From Ifrita kowaldi (lineage: Eukaryota > Chordata > Aves > Passeriformes > Cinclosomatidae), in NCBI GenBank assembly GCA_013398055.1, contig VZRS01015031.1, forward strand, positions 131,413 to 195,412: 64,000 nucleotides of DNA, in the 5' to 3' direction. A program made the position numbers and the translations under genes. Numbering within the stretch: the stretch's first letter is position 1; each line of letters starts with the position of its first letter. The notes beneath the pieces are model-generated. The model worked only from the letters and a program-made list of their open reading frames with translations. It had not been told where the DNA came from and did not search any database. Below are positions 30,201 to 45,200 of the stretch, one piece after another.

Positions 30201-33200
30201 AGCGGACCTCATCAGTGTCTGTGAGTATCTGAAGAGAGGGTGTCAGAGGATGGACCTGGCTCTGCTCTGTGGTGCCAAGCAATAGGACAAGAGGCAACAG
30301 ACAGAAACTGATGCTCCACCTGAACATGAGAAAAAACTTTTTCACTGTGATGGTGACCCGAGCACTGGAACTGGATGCCCAGAGAGGTTGTGGAGTTTCC
30401 TTCCCTGCAGAAGAACTGTTTGGACACAATCCTGAGTAACATACTCTAGAGGACCCCGCTGAGCAGGGAGATTGGATCAGATGACCTCAAGTGGTCCCTT
30501 CCAGCCTTACCCATTCTGTGATTCTGTGACATGAAACAGTCCTGAGGATGACAAAGAGGTCAGAACAGATGGGTTATAAAGACAAATGCAAGGATTTTTT
30601 TTTTAATCTAAACAGATTTTATTTTTAAAAAGCACGTCCAGTCCTATAGAGAAGACCCTTATAAAGAGAGCAATATTATCCTGAGTGAACGTGACATGAA
30701 GTATTCAGTTTTGTTCAGAGAAAGAAAAGATGGATACCATGAAAAGCTTTTCTTATACAAGGAGAGTGAAGCAATGCAACAGGCCAATTGTCTGACAAGC
30801 ATCAGTTAAGAAGAGACTCCACATGTCATCCTGCCCCTATATAAATAGGTGGACCAGACAATGCATCAAGGCTGTTCTGGTAACATTGTGTGTCACACTA
30901 CATGTTCCAGTTACTGTCATACTCACAGCGATATACACTCAGTAATAGGCTGCTATTTTATGTTCATCTATAGAAAGTGCTGAGAATCCAAGTAAATATT
31001 TGCTCTCAAGTAGCCCCTTGTCTCTATAGTCTTGTTTTTAGAATAAACATTAATTCTTCTTTGCTGGATTTTGCCATGACCTCTTGACTGAGCTTATATT
31101 TGTGTCCATACATCTATTTGGCCATCTTTGGGGAAATTATTACTTGTTATAATCTCTTTTCAAATATAACTATAATTTGGTTTACGGTTCCAATAAAACA
31201 TATAGGCAATTTTTTTTTTGCTTATTGTTCCTGGAACAGCTTCAGTAATGCATATTGGAGTATGCTAGAGTTTAGCTGAGTACTTTGAATTATTAATAGA
31301 AATGGAAGGCTGTATTCCAGAACTGACCAGTTGTCCAAGAAGATGAGAAAGAAAGTCTGATAGATATGGAAACAAAATCAAAAATATAAAACAACTTCTC
31401 AAAGGCAACAGAAGACAATAGTGCAAGAACTTCAAGGCACTGACACATATTCAATTTCGTGTAGCAGGATGCCTTTGCTTTACTTTACCATTTCCCAGGG
31501 ACGGATACAACTTTCATAGGTAAGTAACTGCAGGTTTCCAATGCAGAAACAACAAAACACAGTTAGGAATAAGCAACGCTGAATTTCAAGAGACCAAAAC
31601 TGTTAAGCAGCAACTGGTAGCAGTTAAATGTGTATTCAATTAAATATTCTACCAATTAGTGAGACTGAGAGGCAAACTCCAGAAGAAAAAACAGCCCAGA
31701 AGAGAAAGTTACAAGAACAAAATCTCACATGGACATCATAAGGTCTACTACCTTTTTATCTCATCTTCCAAGTCAGCGCAAAGACACATGCTTCTCTTTT
31801 TCTGTCTTCCCTTTTTCACTTGGAAATATTTTTGATTTGTGCCATAACAATGGTAATACCAGGTCCCTCTAATCTAGTATCCTGTCTCCAAGAGTAGTTA
31901 GATGCTTGAAATGTGTAAGAACAGAGAAGTGCACATGGTATTTTCCTCAAGTCACCAACCAGTTCCAATCTAGGGGCTTCTTAAACTGAATGCGGAGTCT
32001 ATGTTTTTATATGTAGGTTATTTAGTTAACTTTTCAGGAGTTTGTCCAGTTTTCTTTTGGATCCACATTTCAGCATTCACAACATCCTTTGGGAAGCAGT
32101 TTCATAGGTTAGCACTCTATGAAGAACTATGTCTTGTTTGTTTTGATAACGTTCCTAATAGCATCATTAGCTGCTCCCTAACTCTGGTACTGAGTGCAAA
32201 ATTGTTTTTTCTGTATCTCCACGGCATACACGGTTTTGTAGAACTTTACCATATGCCCCTTTCTTAATCTTGTCTTCACATGTTGGAGGGCTGGCCAATG
32301 CAATCTTGCTCATCCCTGTTGTCTTTTTCCAAACTTATCCCAGTTCAGCCTTCCCCCATCCTGAGATGGAGGACCAAAACTGAGCAATGTTAAGGACACG
32401 TGCATTTGCACAACAGCACAAAGAGGTTCTCTGCATTTTTCTGTTTCTTCCCTAGTAATTCTTAACATTTGATTTGCTTTTTCCAACTGCTACTGAGCTT
32501 TGAACTGCTGTCTTAATGAAATAATCTATGGTGGCAGCAAAACAATGCTTGTAAGGGATCTCATCATCCCCATCTTTTTTGATGTAGAATTAGGATTCTG
32601 TCGTCCTCCACACATTTATCTACACTGAATTTCACCTGTTATTTCTATTGCATTCAGAATTGTAGTCCTTCTCATAATTCTTCACGGTAAATTCTTCCTA
32701 CCATGAATAATAACCGCTACCATCAGCACTGTTACCTCAGTGTTAATTAATTTTTCCATTTTTACATGACATGCTGAGTAGCACAGGCCGCTGTAGGATT
32801 TCCTTCATAGAAATCCTTCTCCACTAGAAAATCCAACCATTCACTGATAAATGAAAATGTCTTGAAAAAGTCCTGAAAAAGGCTATGGAACAGAAAACCT
32901 AGAGTCTTGCTCAGGTTCCATTTAATTGAATCGGTAAGGTTATGTTAAACACGGTTCAGTTAAAATCAGTCTTTGTAATTCATAAATTAAAACATCATTC
33001 AGAAAATAAAAATCAATGATAATTATCTTCAAGGCCTGAAATCTTTAAACTTAAATGGCCGTAAAGCACTGTAAAAACCCCATACAATTTTCTATACATT
33101 TAAAGCTATCAATCCCTATTCATGAATATATTTCACCATAGCTGAGAAAAAAAATTAAACTGCTTGGTCAGACAGAACTCAATTCTCAGACTGATACTAT

Positions 33201-36200
33201 GCTCAGGTTACTGGTATCCTGGATTCACGAAGAATGTCCCCTGGGTTTTAATTATAACCTAGCAATACAAGGTGTTACACACCACAGCAACTTAAAAGGC
33301 TTTTAGAAATAGCAGTTAAGATCTCAATTTTTTAGGTATCATTTGGAAGCACTGAGGAAAGATACCTCTCTCCCTCCCAAATTAGTAAACTAGTTTTAAT
33401 AAAAGCTCAGAAGATTTATCTTCTAAAACATCTACTTCAGATTCAGATCCTTTTTTTTTTTCTGTGAAGGCCTGAAAAAAAGTGACACAGTCTGACCCTT
33501 CAGTAATTTACAAAGTAAGAGAAGATTACAGCCTGAAGTTGTATAATTAGTTCCAAGATTCTAACTCCAACTAATTTTATTAGCTTTAATCTTTTTAAGA
33601 GGTAATCTTTCCTTCAGTTACAAAAGGAGGTAACTGAAGTTTTCTACCCTGTTGATATCCTTGACTTGGCTTCTTTAGTCAAGTAAATGTTTTATTCTCT
33701 TGGTAATAAATAAAAGGGCTTCGCTACACAGCGAAGTTGATCTGTGTTAAATGAGGACAGGCAGATTAGATCATTCATTCTATTTGAGTTAATTTGGAAT
33801 AAAATGTTTATTCTGGGACAGACATTTCATACACAGACTAAATCAGGAATAGCTTCTTGTGTTGATGAAATCAAGCCATTCTACCATATACAAATAGTGT
33901 GGGCATTTTCTCTTTTGATAGTGAACTCTGGAGATTCCTAGAGGTAATTAATGCAAAACTCTGTTTTGCTGTTATTTAGCACTAATTGGTATATTTTTAG
34001 TTACTGGCTGAAGAAGCTGAAGTTATAATGATAACAGAAAGCTTGGCATGGCAGCACAAAAACGTCTGAAGATCTGTAGCCTACACCTGCTTTATTAGAG
34101 TCAGAATGGAGGATGCTTCTGCTGCATCTGATTGTTGTTCATGCAACATTGTCTTGGACAGGAGAAGAACTAAAAAGTCTGGGTCTCTTCAGTTTGGAGA
34201 GAAGGCATGAGTGACTGAAGTTTGCCAAGTCATGAAGGTGATGGTCAAGGTGAATGCAGAACTGTTACACCTCTAAGCCTGCAATGCTACAATAAGGGGC
34301 ACCTGACAAACCTGGTAAGAGATGAGTTGATCACAAAAAAATCATGAACTTGTGAGTTTGCTGTGGAGATACACAGGTTCACAGAGGGACCACATAAACT
34401 GGTGGACAACAGGTCCATAAAAGGAGATTTAAAGCCTGAGGCAGGGATGTCCTCTGCAATATCCCCAGCAAAACAAGTGCAAATATTGAGACAGTATGAA
34501 GAGAAAAACAAAGTGGACACGGTCACATGCATTCCCAAAATAACCTCTCCTATTGTCCCTGCTGGGGATAGAATTCTGAGTTAGTCAGACAACAGGTTTA
34601 TCACTGCGTCTCTGTGTGACTCTGAGTAGAAGCTGGAAATACTTGGTGAAGGCCAATTGCTGAACTGGAATAATCATATTCCATTAGTGGGTTTCCTGTG
34701 CAGACAGAGAGAAATCCCATCCACTGAGATATTCACAGTGTAGACACCCTGTTAATTTCTCAGAAGTATAATTCAGCATGCTAATAAGATCCAAATTGAT
34801 TTTTAAACTAAGTGCAACTACACTCATTCGTCCTCAAATACCTGCTCTGTGACTATTTAAGAACATTCTGGAAAAATAAATGAGTGACAGCAGATGACAA
34901 AACAAAAACCAAGTGTGTTGCAGCACAAGTATATGAACCTCTTACCTTTTGGGTAGATGTCTTTCAGAGGCACATCTCCAGGTGCTAAAATTCTGACTAT
35001 TTGATTAGAAGCCAATAAAGTTACACAATTGGTTTGTTTTGCAGCTCCTGTTTTCCTCTGGGCTCCATAATAAAATGGATCAGAAGGAGAAGCATGTTTG
35101 TGACTCAGAGAGGAGTTTCTTTTCCAGCTATACAGTTCACTGGGAGACTGCAAAAGAGAAGGTATCTACTGAAGAAAACATTACTACTGTTAAGTCCAAG
35201 AACAAACATTTCTTGATAAGTTCCACTTCTTATTTGATTTCAGATCAAATGTGGCTATTGTGGTTACTTCTTATGCTACCATGTGACAAGTAATGACTTG
35301 GATTATTTCGTAAAAACTCCTATAGGGGTAAAAACCAAGAAACCATCTACATGAGTTTTAGGCATCAAGATGCTCTGAAAATCTGAAGTTGAATCGACTT
35401 TTTTTTGAAATAACCTAATTTGGAATCAAACTATGTAAAAAACTGTTAGGTTTCCACTAACACAGATAAATGTCAACAGATACTTCAGTAATAAATTCAA
35501 ATCTAAGCAATAAGGCTGGGACTTAGCTCCAGGTTCAGAGATTTAAGCATAGGTCTCCACATGAAAGCCACTGGCTCCATCTCCCATTATGGTCAAAAGA
35601 GGATGGAGGAAAAATCATCTTGAAGGTCTCAATGTTTGGTAAACTGAGCACTGCTATTACAGATAAGACCTCAGATAGCTTGTTCATACTAAACACCTAC
35701 ACCACCAGCACTAAACACTGAATCTGAAGTTCTGCCCCATCACTCTAACATTCACCCTTAGCACTCACTCCCTCTTCAAAATTCACACGGAATTCCCTTC
35801 TAAAACTATATATGAGGAAAGATGGTGCCTCAGTCTAAATCAGGCAGAGCCAAAAATGCTTCATCACCCACACTGGTGTGTTAGTATCAAATTGTGCAGC
35901 ATCTTTAGTACTCCCTCCTCAAGACCACCTCTCTTTTTCAGCAATAAATTCACATCTATTGTAAGTAATATGAAAAGCTAGAATAAACAATATGGTAATA
36001 CAAAACCAAACCAAGGAAAACTCAAAAGCTAATTGCAAAGACTATCCTATTGACAAAAACATATTTTTGAATCATTTTGGATTTCAAAGAATTTTCTTCT
36101 GCCATTTGGCTTTCCCAAAATTCATGTCTATTAACACTTACATTTTCTAATTTGCCCCAATTTATTAAACAAATGTGACATGCAATTATTTATTCCATAA

Positions 36201-39200
36201 TCACTATCTTTTTATGTACCATTAGGGGGCAAATATAAAAAAAGTCCAAAGAATTAAACATTCTGCTTGTATTTTCCCTGTGTTTGCCTTCATTCCTTGC
36301 AGCAGCCCTAGTCGTTACACTGCTAAGTTTCACTTTCTTTTCTAGTCCTTTTCTAACTGTGTCATGGCAGTAAGCACACTTACATGCAGTGTTCACACTT
36401 AGCTACATTATTCAGTAGGGGCTTTATAGTTTTGCTATTGTTTTCTGTATCTTTTGTTTTTCTTTTTTCCTAAATCTAGTCTTGCTAGCTGCTGCATGCT
36501 GGGCAAAAAGTTCACAGTGAACAGTTCAAAATTATACTCATATCCTTTTTCTCAGTGGTTATGCTTAATTAAAAAATGGAAAAAACACATGATTTAGAAA
36601 ATTACTCTATCACTGTTCAGAGCTTACCAAAAATGAATTTTGTCTGTGCTAGACATTGTGTTGTGCCATTTACTATTACTTAAAAAACCATGAACACACC
36701 TCTAGATTAGACCACCCTAACAAATGGTGTACACTACATTAATTTGTCCCTTACTGCCATTCCCTTCTTTTTCCAAATCATTTGGTAAACAGGTACTTAA
36801 CAGGTTACACAATAAATGAGACCATATTATTTCACTGTATAATAATGCTGAGTATTTACCAAGAGGTCTGGGAAACCAATAACAATAGTAGCATAATTAT
36901 GTTGATCTGAGAAGATCCTGTTGGGGGAGCTGATCTTTTGTCCCACAGCAGCACTGAGGTTTTCTGAAGATAGCTGGTCAGTTGAAACTGCATGAGGCAC
37001 ACACAGTTCTGACACTAAACAGGGAAATTAAACAAAATTAAAGTCATTAAATCCAGATGTGCAATAGGAAACTATATTAACTGTAAGAGCGCTGACCACA
37101 GAACATTGCTATTACTTTCAGCATAAAATTACTACAAAGCAGAAGATCTGATTATACTATACTATAACACAGAGAAGGAAGTAATCTTATTTTTGTAAAG
37201 TTAAGTACTTAAAATCAGGAAATACTAGCTTTGTAGTTGCTTATACCACTTAACTTTGCCCTCTACTGTACAAATGAGGCAGGAAGCCTAAGGAATAGAA
37301 CAGCATGTGATCTCATTGAAAATTGTTATAATGCAAATGCACCAAAAGGCAAAACATAGGTTTGCACAGGTAAGTGTGTCAGTGTGACCTTTCTCAGTGA
37401 CTGTCTTGCTGCCTTTGCAATTTAAATAATGTTGTTTGTAATGCACTTTTGTTATAAATGCTGCTTCGGTTTTCTTTGTCTTTAAGCTAAGGAAAACTGA
37501 ATTTTATTCTGTGCATCTGTAAGAACGCTTTACCTTGCCTCAAATTACCAACTCAGTCAGAAACTGCTATCTTTAGTTCAGCACTGTTTCCACTTCAATG
37601 AGCAGACTAACTTGTTTACATGTCAGTGGGAGAAAATCTTTCCTCCCTCAAAGGATAAACGGTCTAGGTCAGCAGTAAAGCCACACTGGTCTACCTTTCT
37701 TTTAGTTCTCCTGCCACAGCTTCTGCCTCAAAGAACAAGAACAGGCTGAAGATGTTACAGTTGGGGTTTGCTGGATGATTTGGAAAAAGATGGACAGGGG
37801 ATATGATAACATTTTAGACTGGAAGAGAAGAAGTGAGATAACAAAGGAGAAAAATAGCACAGAAAGCATGCAGCAATAAACTGCCCACAAATACTTTGAG
37901 ACTGGAAATTATAATAACATTTCTATCCATCTGAGGAATGATACTCCAGAATGGTTTCTAAATAAGGTAGTAAGAGGAAGGAAACTACTGTGCTCTGATA
38001 GCACTTGATAAGTTGGTAGAGTAAACTGCACAAGAGTTAAAAAAGATCCTAGATATTTAGACTGTAGTTAGTTTTTGGCATCCACCTGGTTGCTGTTTAT
38101 GTAAAATAAGCCCTATTATTTGTCAATAACATTTGTTTGTACCATGTTTACACTGTGTTAATCTCATTTTTCTTACTTACACTAGCCACAAGAACCAGAA
38201 CAAAACTTGTTCCTCCTTTAAGAGATTTTAAAGTGGTTTCTCTGTTTGTTTCCTCTGTCTCTCTGATACATAATGGCCAAAACCTGTGAACTGTTAGGTG
38301 GGATGCACGCGTACTTTCAGTCTTATTAAACCAAGTAAACTAAAGATTTTGTGCACTGTGATCAAATGCTCCAGACTGAAAATGCTATCAGATTTGAAGA
38401 TAGACAGATTTTACCAGGCAGAATGACAACCATTGGAGATTTCTGCCTTACTCTGTAACTAAGACATACCTCAATGCCTAGCACCATCTGGGAATTTTAC
38501 TGATCAAATTCCCCCTATCTTTTAACACAGGTGTGATGGCCTCAATGGCCTCCTGCAGACTATCAACAGAGCTACAGAAACTGTGACTTCTGTTCTGTTC
38601 TAACAGTAGGTGGTTTGTATTTTTCTAAGGGTTGGGAAATGTTTTCTAGCTCATCTGAGTGTGAGTAGCAGATCTGCAACAGTCTACAGCCTGGACTCAT
38701 TAATATATTTTTTCCCTTCTATTCCTGTTCTAATTCCTGCCTAGTCATCTTTCTTCCTTTCCCATTCTACATGCTTGCCTGTTTGCTGAAAGTCCATGAC
38801 TGTGGGTCTTGAATGCTATAATGAAACAAAAATGCTTTATTCAAACAACTTGAAGTTTGATCATGGAATGTGCCATGCCTTGACAAAAGCTGTTATTATT
38901 AACCAAACATGATAAGGGGTGCAAAAACAGAATCAGAGAGATGGTTACTCAGACCTTTAAAGAGCCTTGTTTGTGCAGCTGCAAAAAGAAATTATAAAAA
39001 GAAAAAAGAAATGATAAAAAGAAAAAAGAAAAAAGGAACTAGCCAAACTTGCATTCAATACCTGTTGTTAAGCCAAATCCCATGTCAGCTGGCTCTTCAC
39101 CCAATGCATGCAGCTGGCAAACCTCACTGTCTTGAGCTTCCATATGGGCACGCTTGGTTAAAAGAAATTTCCTGTAAAGGATACACATTTATAATAATTC

Positions 39201-42200
39201 CCGAATAAACCTGTAACTCTAAACAATGACTTTTATCTTCTGAAACAGTGAAACCATTCTACATTTATACAAACAAGGTTATCAACACTTTTTACTAAAA
39301 CTAAATATAATTTCCCAAACATCTGTGAGATAGGAAAGGATAGGCCAGCAAGTGGCAGATTTGTCTTCTGGTAACTATTTACACACTTTCATTTGCTGTG
39401 CATTCATGAAAAACAGACAGCAGAATAACATTTCTTTCATATGACTGTGAAAGTAAAGGAAGCAGGCTCTAACTCTGGATAACGTGTCTGTATTTCCAGA
39501 GACAGGTCCTCCAACATTCTCATTTCTGAAGTTCAATACCACCTCAGTAAAATTAGTATCAATACACATACGATCAAAGCTAGCCTAGACTTTCAGAGGC
39601 TGGCACATCCTCTTCATTTCCTACTCTAAAAGCCTACCTGCAAATTCACCACAGCAAATTTGCATCTTAAACACCCACTTTTTAAGTCCAGCCAGTCTCA
39701 CAAACAGAAAAAACCAAGTTTGAGACCAGGAGTGAAACTTCTGAACACAAACGAGACACAAGAAATAATGCCATCAAGAAAACTAGGCTGAACTAACTTA
39801 TTTGTTTCGTTTTCCACCAAGAGCCACCGGTCTTCAGCCACCAGGAAAACAGATTTCAGACTGATCGGAAGTGAGATGGTGTGAGTTTGACCCTCCAATA
39901 CATCCAGTACAATAAGGTGGTTTCTATAAAATTGGAAGGCAAGAAAAGAATAATCAGATAGGAATACACACAAGGAGATCCGATATAAATCAATTTAATG
40001 CAAGGATATAATTTACTCTCACCCTGTTTCTTTGTAGAACACCAGCCAGTTTTTGTGTGAAAACTCTCGGCACATTTTGTAGTTGCTCTGTATAAAAATT
40101 CATCATAGGGCAATTAGTGTTTGTTAGATTTGTCCCAGTGGGTTTCCCTGACTCCTCTGAAAGTGTAGTAGTTTTTTTCCTTTATTTAGAAGAATCCACA
40201 GCTTTAATTACTTCTCAAAATGCTATCTAGCTTGCCTTGTTCCTACTCATAAATTGCATCATAACTGAGTTCATTATTTTGGACATAATTCATTGTAACA
40301 AAATGTTCCATTATTTCCAGTTCTAGCCCTAAAAAGGGATATTTTAAAGATACATATCTTCAGACAACTTATTTATATTTTTTCTGTCAATATTTCATAA
40401 CAATGCTATTTTATGTGTAAGACATTTAAACACACATAAGAGTAAACAATTAAATGCTTGGGCCATAAAACCAGGAAAAACTTAATGATCCTGGGGCAGT
40501 TTTTCCAATACTGACACTTGCTTTTAAAAGAACTTATTACAACAGCAGCAGGTGCTATTCCTCACCATCTCTTCTTTGTTGCTCCACCAAGATGTTCTCT
40601 TAGGAGTTTCTTGAGCATCTGGTGAGAGCAAAAGTCGGCGAAGAGCACCATTGCTTGTATCCAGCAACAACACAACATTGCTCTGTAAATGAAAAGCAGA
40701 TCCACGTACATCTCAAGCCCGTTTAAGAGACCACAACAAAACTATGTGAAGCACTTCCACAACTCAAGCCACTTGGGACATTTTGAAAAGATCACCTAGA
40801 TTTTGTTGCAAGATGTAAGCTGGAGTTTCTTGGTTCATTTCAAAGTTCATAGAGAAATTGAATTGAAGAGGTTAAGTACATGCAAGGGCTGGAGTGATAT
40901 TACAGTTTTGCCACAGCATTTTATCTATACATCTCACATTCACTTCTGCATAACTTCTAGGAACAGGACTAGTATCGTTTACATGTCTAAGATGCAGCTA
41001 CAGGTAAGAGATATACCAATTAGTTCTGTCAAGTCACTAAAACATTTCACTTCAGTTTTTATGTTTTCTTACCAGTTGTCTATTGTACCCATTGCTTAAG
41101 TCCCACTGAAGGTGAAAAAGCAGTGAAAGAAGAAATGGCTCAGTACTTTCTCTCCAAGTTCATACTTCTGATACTGTGGGGCCTATTGAATATTCCAGGG
41201 TGTGACAATCTTTCTGTGACCTGCACACTCTTGACAGCTTATAGTGTCAGAGGTAGGACAGCTTTTGGAAGACAGCAGGATGACTCAAGAGGATGGAGAT
41301 CAGAAACAGATGCAAATCTCCATGTATCACATGAAAATATGGTGTGCTAAATTTTGAACTTCTTCAGATTTCTCGTTTGCTCCTCAATGCCGAAGGGTCA
41401 ACACATGCTGTCAAATGATGGGGGCTTTTTAAGCATTTCTTTTTGCAAAGTACTACAGCTACTCCTAATGTTTTTAACTAAGAATTCAAGACAATTGTCA
41501 TTCAGGGCCAACCTTAACTGCATCAAATGAAATTTAAAAGGTACAAAGGAATAAGTTAATTAAGCCTTGGGTTCAATTTTTTGTTTGCCATTCAAGGAAA
41601 CGTTCAGTTCTGCAAGGACATTAGGTTCTGCAAGGATGTACTAAAAGTAAACTGCCTACGTACAACATGTGCAATAACGCACAATAGACGTTAAGGAAGT
41701 AAAACATAAATTCCCACAAATTCCCCTAAATAAAACAAACACAAACAATCTGAGTCACAGCAGTTTTGTTCTTTTTGGGTATTCTTCATACTTTCACTAG
41801 AAATACTTGTGAGAGTTAACTTTAATAATGACAGTAATTTGAAGCTAAATATGGTAAAGTATTTAAAATATTATCATGTTATTTGGAGCATTTGGGAATT
41901 TCAGTTCAAGTTCAATATTTCTAAAAAAAGAAGCTTGCTTATGTATTACAAACCGAAATTACAGAAATGTGGCTCAGGAAAAAAAAATAGGACATTTGCT
42001 TTGGATTTTGGTTTTCTGCCATATTTCGTTTATAAAATTCTGAAACAGCATTAGCCTTCCACGTGAGATAAAGAATACATACGAATCAATTACATTCTTC
42101 CATTTAGTGTTAAATTTATGAGAGCAGTTGGTAGTATAAAAAGCTTCTCTACTCCACCCCTTTTGATGTTAATGGTTTCCTTCTGTGCTAAGTGACTGAT

Positions 42201-45200
42201 GTATATTCTGTCTGTGTTTAAGAATAGATTTTTGCGTCACTTGTGAACGCATCCAAGAGCAGCTCTGGCAACTCTTCAAGTGGGCTGGGAAAAGACACTG
42301 GTGTGCAATTTCACTGTGTTTGTTCTTGACTGGGAGAAAAGTAACCTTTGGGCGACCTCCCGACCCCAATGTCTGGAATTCCAAACTCTGGACAGATGCA
42401 ATAACCAATCTTGTGAAGTGGTGTCCCTTTATTTTTAGTTACTGCAAAGTTTCCCTTTCCTTACTGCTGATTTTATTTTAACCGGCATTTTCCTCTAAAA
42501 AGTTCTTAAACCAAACAGGGCTGTGACTTCATTTTGCTGGTATGGGAAGTTGTTCCTTATGGTTTTGCAGAGAGAGGGGAGAGCTTGCAGAAGTTTCAGA
42601 GTGGGACAGTGCAAATAACTCGGTTTAACATTCTTGTATTCTTCTCCCCAAATTCACTGTTGGTTTTGATCTCTTCTGCCCTCGATGCTCATGTCCTGAG
42701 CAAGCAAGCTGCAAACACAGATTCCTCTTATTTGTCAGCTTCAGACTGAGGCTGATCCTTAGCTAGGCAGGGTCATCATACATTCACTTGCCTCCTGTCC
42801 CACCTTTTCTCACTCAAGGAGCCCTTGAGTGATAGAAACATAACAATCCTGACACTGTAAATATTAGGCGCAGATACAAACATTAACACACTGTTCATCA
42901 GGTTCAACTGGAAAAAGTCTGTGCAAGAATTTATGGTTTGGGGCTCAAACTGCCACATCTTCAGAGGCAGGGAAATGTATGCAAGTAGATTACTGGTGTT
43001 CTAATTAATGCAAGTGGTGTCTTTCAGATGATTTGGGAGACTTTATTGTACTCGAGATTTCAGAGAACTGAGAACAAGTAGTGGTATAAGCTTTGTGCTT
43101 ATGGAAAAATGAGCTTTCTCCCATTCTACGGAAGGTGCATACCTTTCTATATAAGCAGACCTTTACTATAAGGTGTACTCATAGAAAAGGAAAGTCTTAT
43201 ATAAAAAAAAGAGAACTAGTTTTTTAAGAAAATAAGAAAATACAGCCTTTGTTCTGAAGACAAACATCAGAATATTATGGGGACTAGAGTTGCAGAAGTT
43301 ACTACTGTTATGTTACTGGTACTTCCATACTCAGGTCCTCACTTGTGCTTCAGGCCAGATCACATACTGTTAAAAGAAGTCTTCTTTAAAAGAATGGTTG
43401 CCATCTTCTACATACGGTGAGTGAGGTGGATGTCTGTGTCCGTTTCTGTGCCACAGACTCCCTCACTCCCTTGTTATCAGAGAGCTTTGACAGAACTGCA
43501 GGAGCACGTGGGACAGGGAAAAGCATTTCCCCCCTCCCCACCCCACTTCCTGGCCGAGAAAGATAAAAGCAGAGTTAAAGGATGCTGGCAGGACACTGCC
43601 TGAACAAAGCTTGTTGTGCTCCCTGAGGTAGACTGTAGGTTACTCTGTTTGTCCAGTTGTAGCCTTTCAACACAGTGAAGTGTTTGTTAAAAAACCTGGA
43701 AGTGTGCATTAATTTATAGGCAAATCAATTCTCCATGTGCAGTTTGCTCCTACAACCCCACATGAAATCATGCATAAAAGTTATCAAAATTCTTTTTGGT
43801 CTGTACTTGCTCTCCTTCTGAGCAGTAGAGCTGATAGATGCAGAAAGAAAAAGGAAAGTGCATACGGTGGGCACAAAGCTTTAGCAGAAAATAAGAGTAG
43901 GCCTTGAAGTACTTGTGGGGAGGACAGATGGCAGAGGCATTGCTGCTTTGAAAAGATGAATGCAATTCCCATCTTACAAAGAAGTTACCTGGGATTTCTG
44001 AAGAGTCCTTTCAAAGTCTATTAGTTTAGTCTGAACAAAAAGATAAGAGTCAAAACAGCTTGCACTCACTGAGACCAATGGCCACCATGAGGAATAAAAT
44101 CATCTATCCTTTCTTCCAAGAAGATGTAAATGTGGCTTAAAATCAGATAAATCTCCCACTTGTGCCATTAAATTAAAGCTCTGAGGAGTTTACTTTCAGT
44201 AAAATTTTATTTAAAAGGACAGGAAGGAATGATGATTTATCATTTTATTTCACTGGAGGGCTCTACTGAATCTAGATGGATGTCATCTGGGAACAAGATA
44301 AAACATACAAGCTTATTTGAAGAGCCTCAACATCATCATCTCATCTTTTCCAATAAGGTTATCATCCATTTTATATTGTTCTTTTTCATAACTTAGCCAG
44401 AAACATTCATCTCCAAAGATCTTTATTAAAAGAAAAAAATGAAAAAAACTGCTTTTGGTATTGTCTAATTAATGGATTATATTATTTATGAAATAGCAGC
44501 TGTCAAGTGGCCCTTTTATTTAATAAATGCAAGTTCTTATTTCTACAAATATTGTTAATACTTCTTAGTATTTTTGCAACTAAACACAGATGAATCTCTA
44601 AAGCATAAAATATGTTATTTATATTACTTGTTTTTCTAGTTTTGTTTGATGCACCCCTGACACAACCAGCTAACTCTTGTAGCCTTGCCCAAAATGCAGA
44701 TGCGCCACTAATCTACATTTCTTAACATGTGAATGCTGCAAATTCTGAGCTTAGGCCTGCCAGTGATCTTAGTACACCCAAATGTAGGCATCTTGACTAT
44801 ATGTCAAGCATCCTTCTGTAGTCAGTGGAAAGAGAGAGACACATCCAGAGGGCAATTAAACATGTTCTACTTTAGCTGAGATAAAATGATCTTCAGGTCA
44901 CCTTTATTCTCCCAGCAAATACAGAAGGTACTTGGATGATTATCTTAGACCATATGCTTACCTGCTAACATCAATAATAATGGATTAAATTTCATACACA
45001 GCAACATTCACCTCATTTCACAAGTGCACAGAGCACATGATTTTTCCATGGCTCCATTGCAGGAAGAGCTAGGAATAAAACCTAAACTCTATGTGAAAAA
45101 ATTACACTGCTTGAGAATCCCTCTTGTGATTCAGTGGGAACTAGAGATCCTAACACTTGAAACACAACATAAGGAATGATAGCAGTGGCTGTGAAGACTG

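Larger units (their letters stand above)
28526..34945 (-). other. VWA8 intron (6420 nt) with three CR1 fragments
   Basis: Contains a relatively young CR1 fragment at 30066-30531 (plus strand) and two old, diverged CR1/L3-like pieces at about 31850-32870 (minus) and 34150-34620 (plus). The remainder is AT-rich with no recognisable content. Confidence 0.8.
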
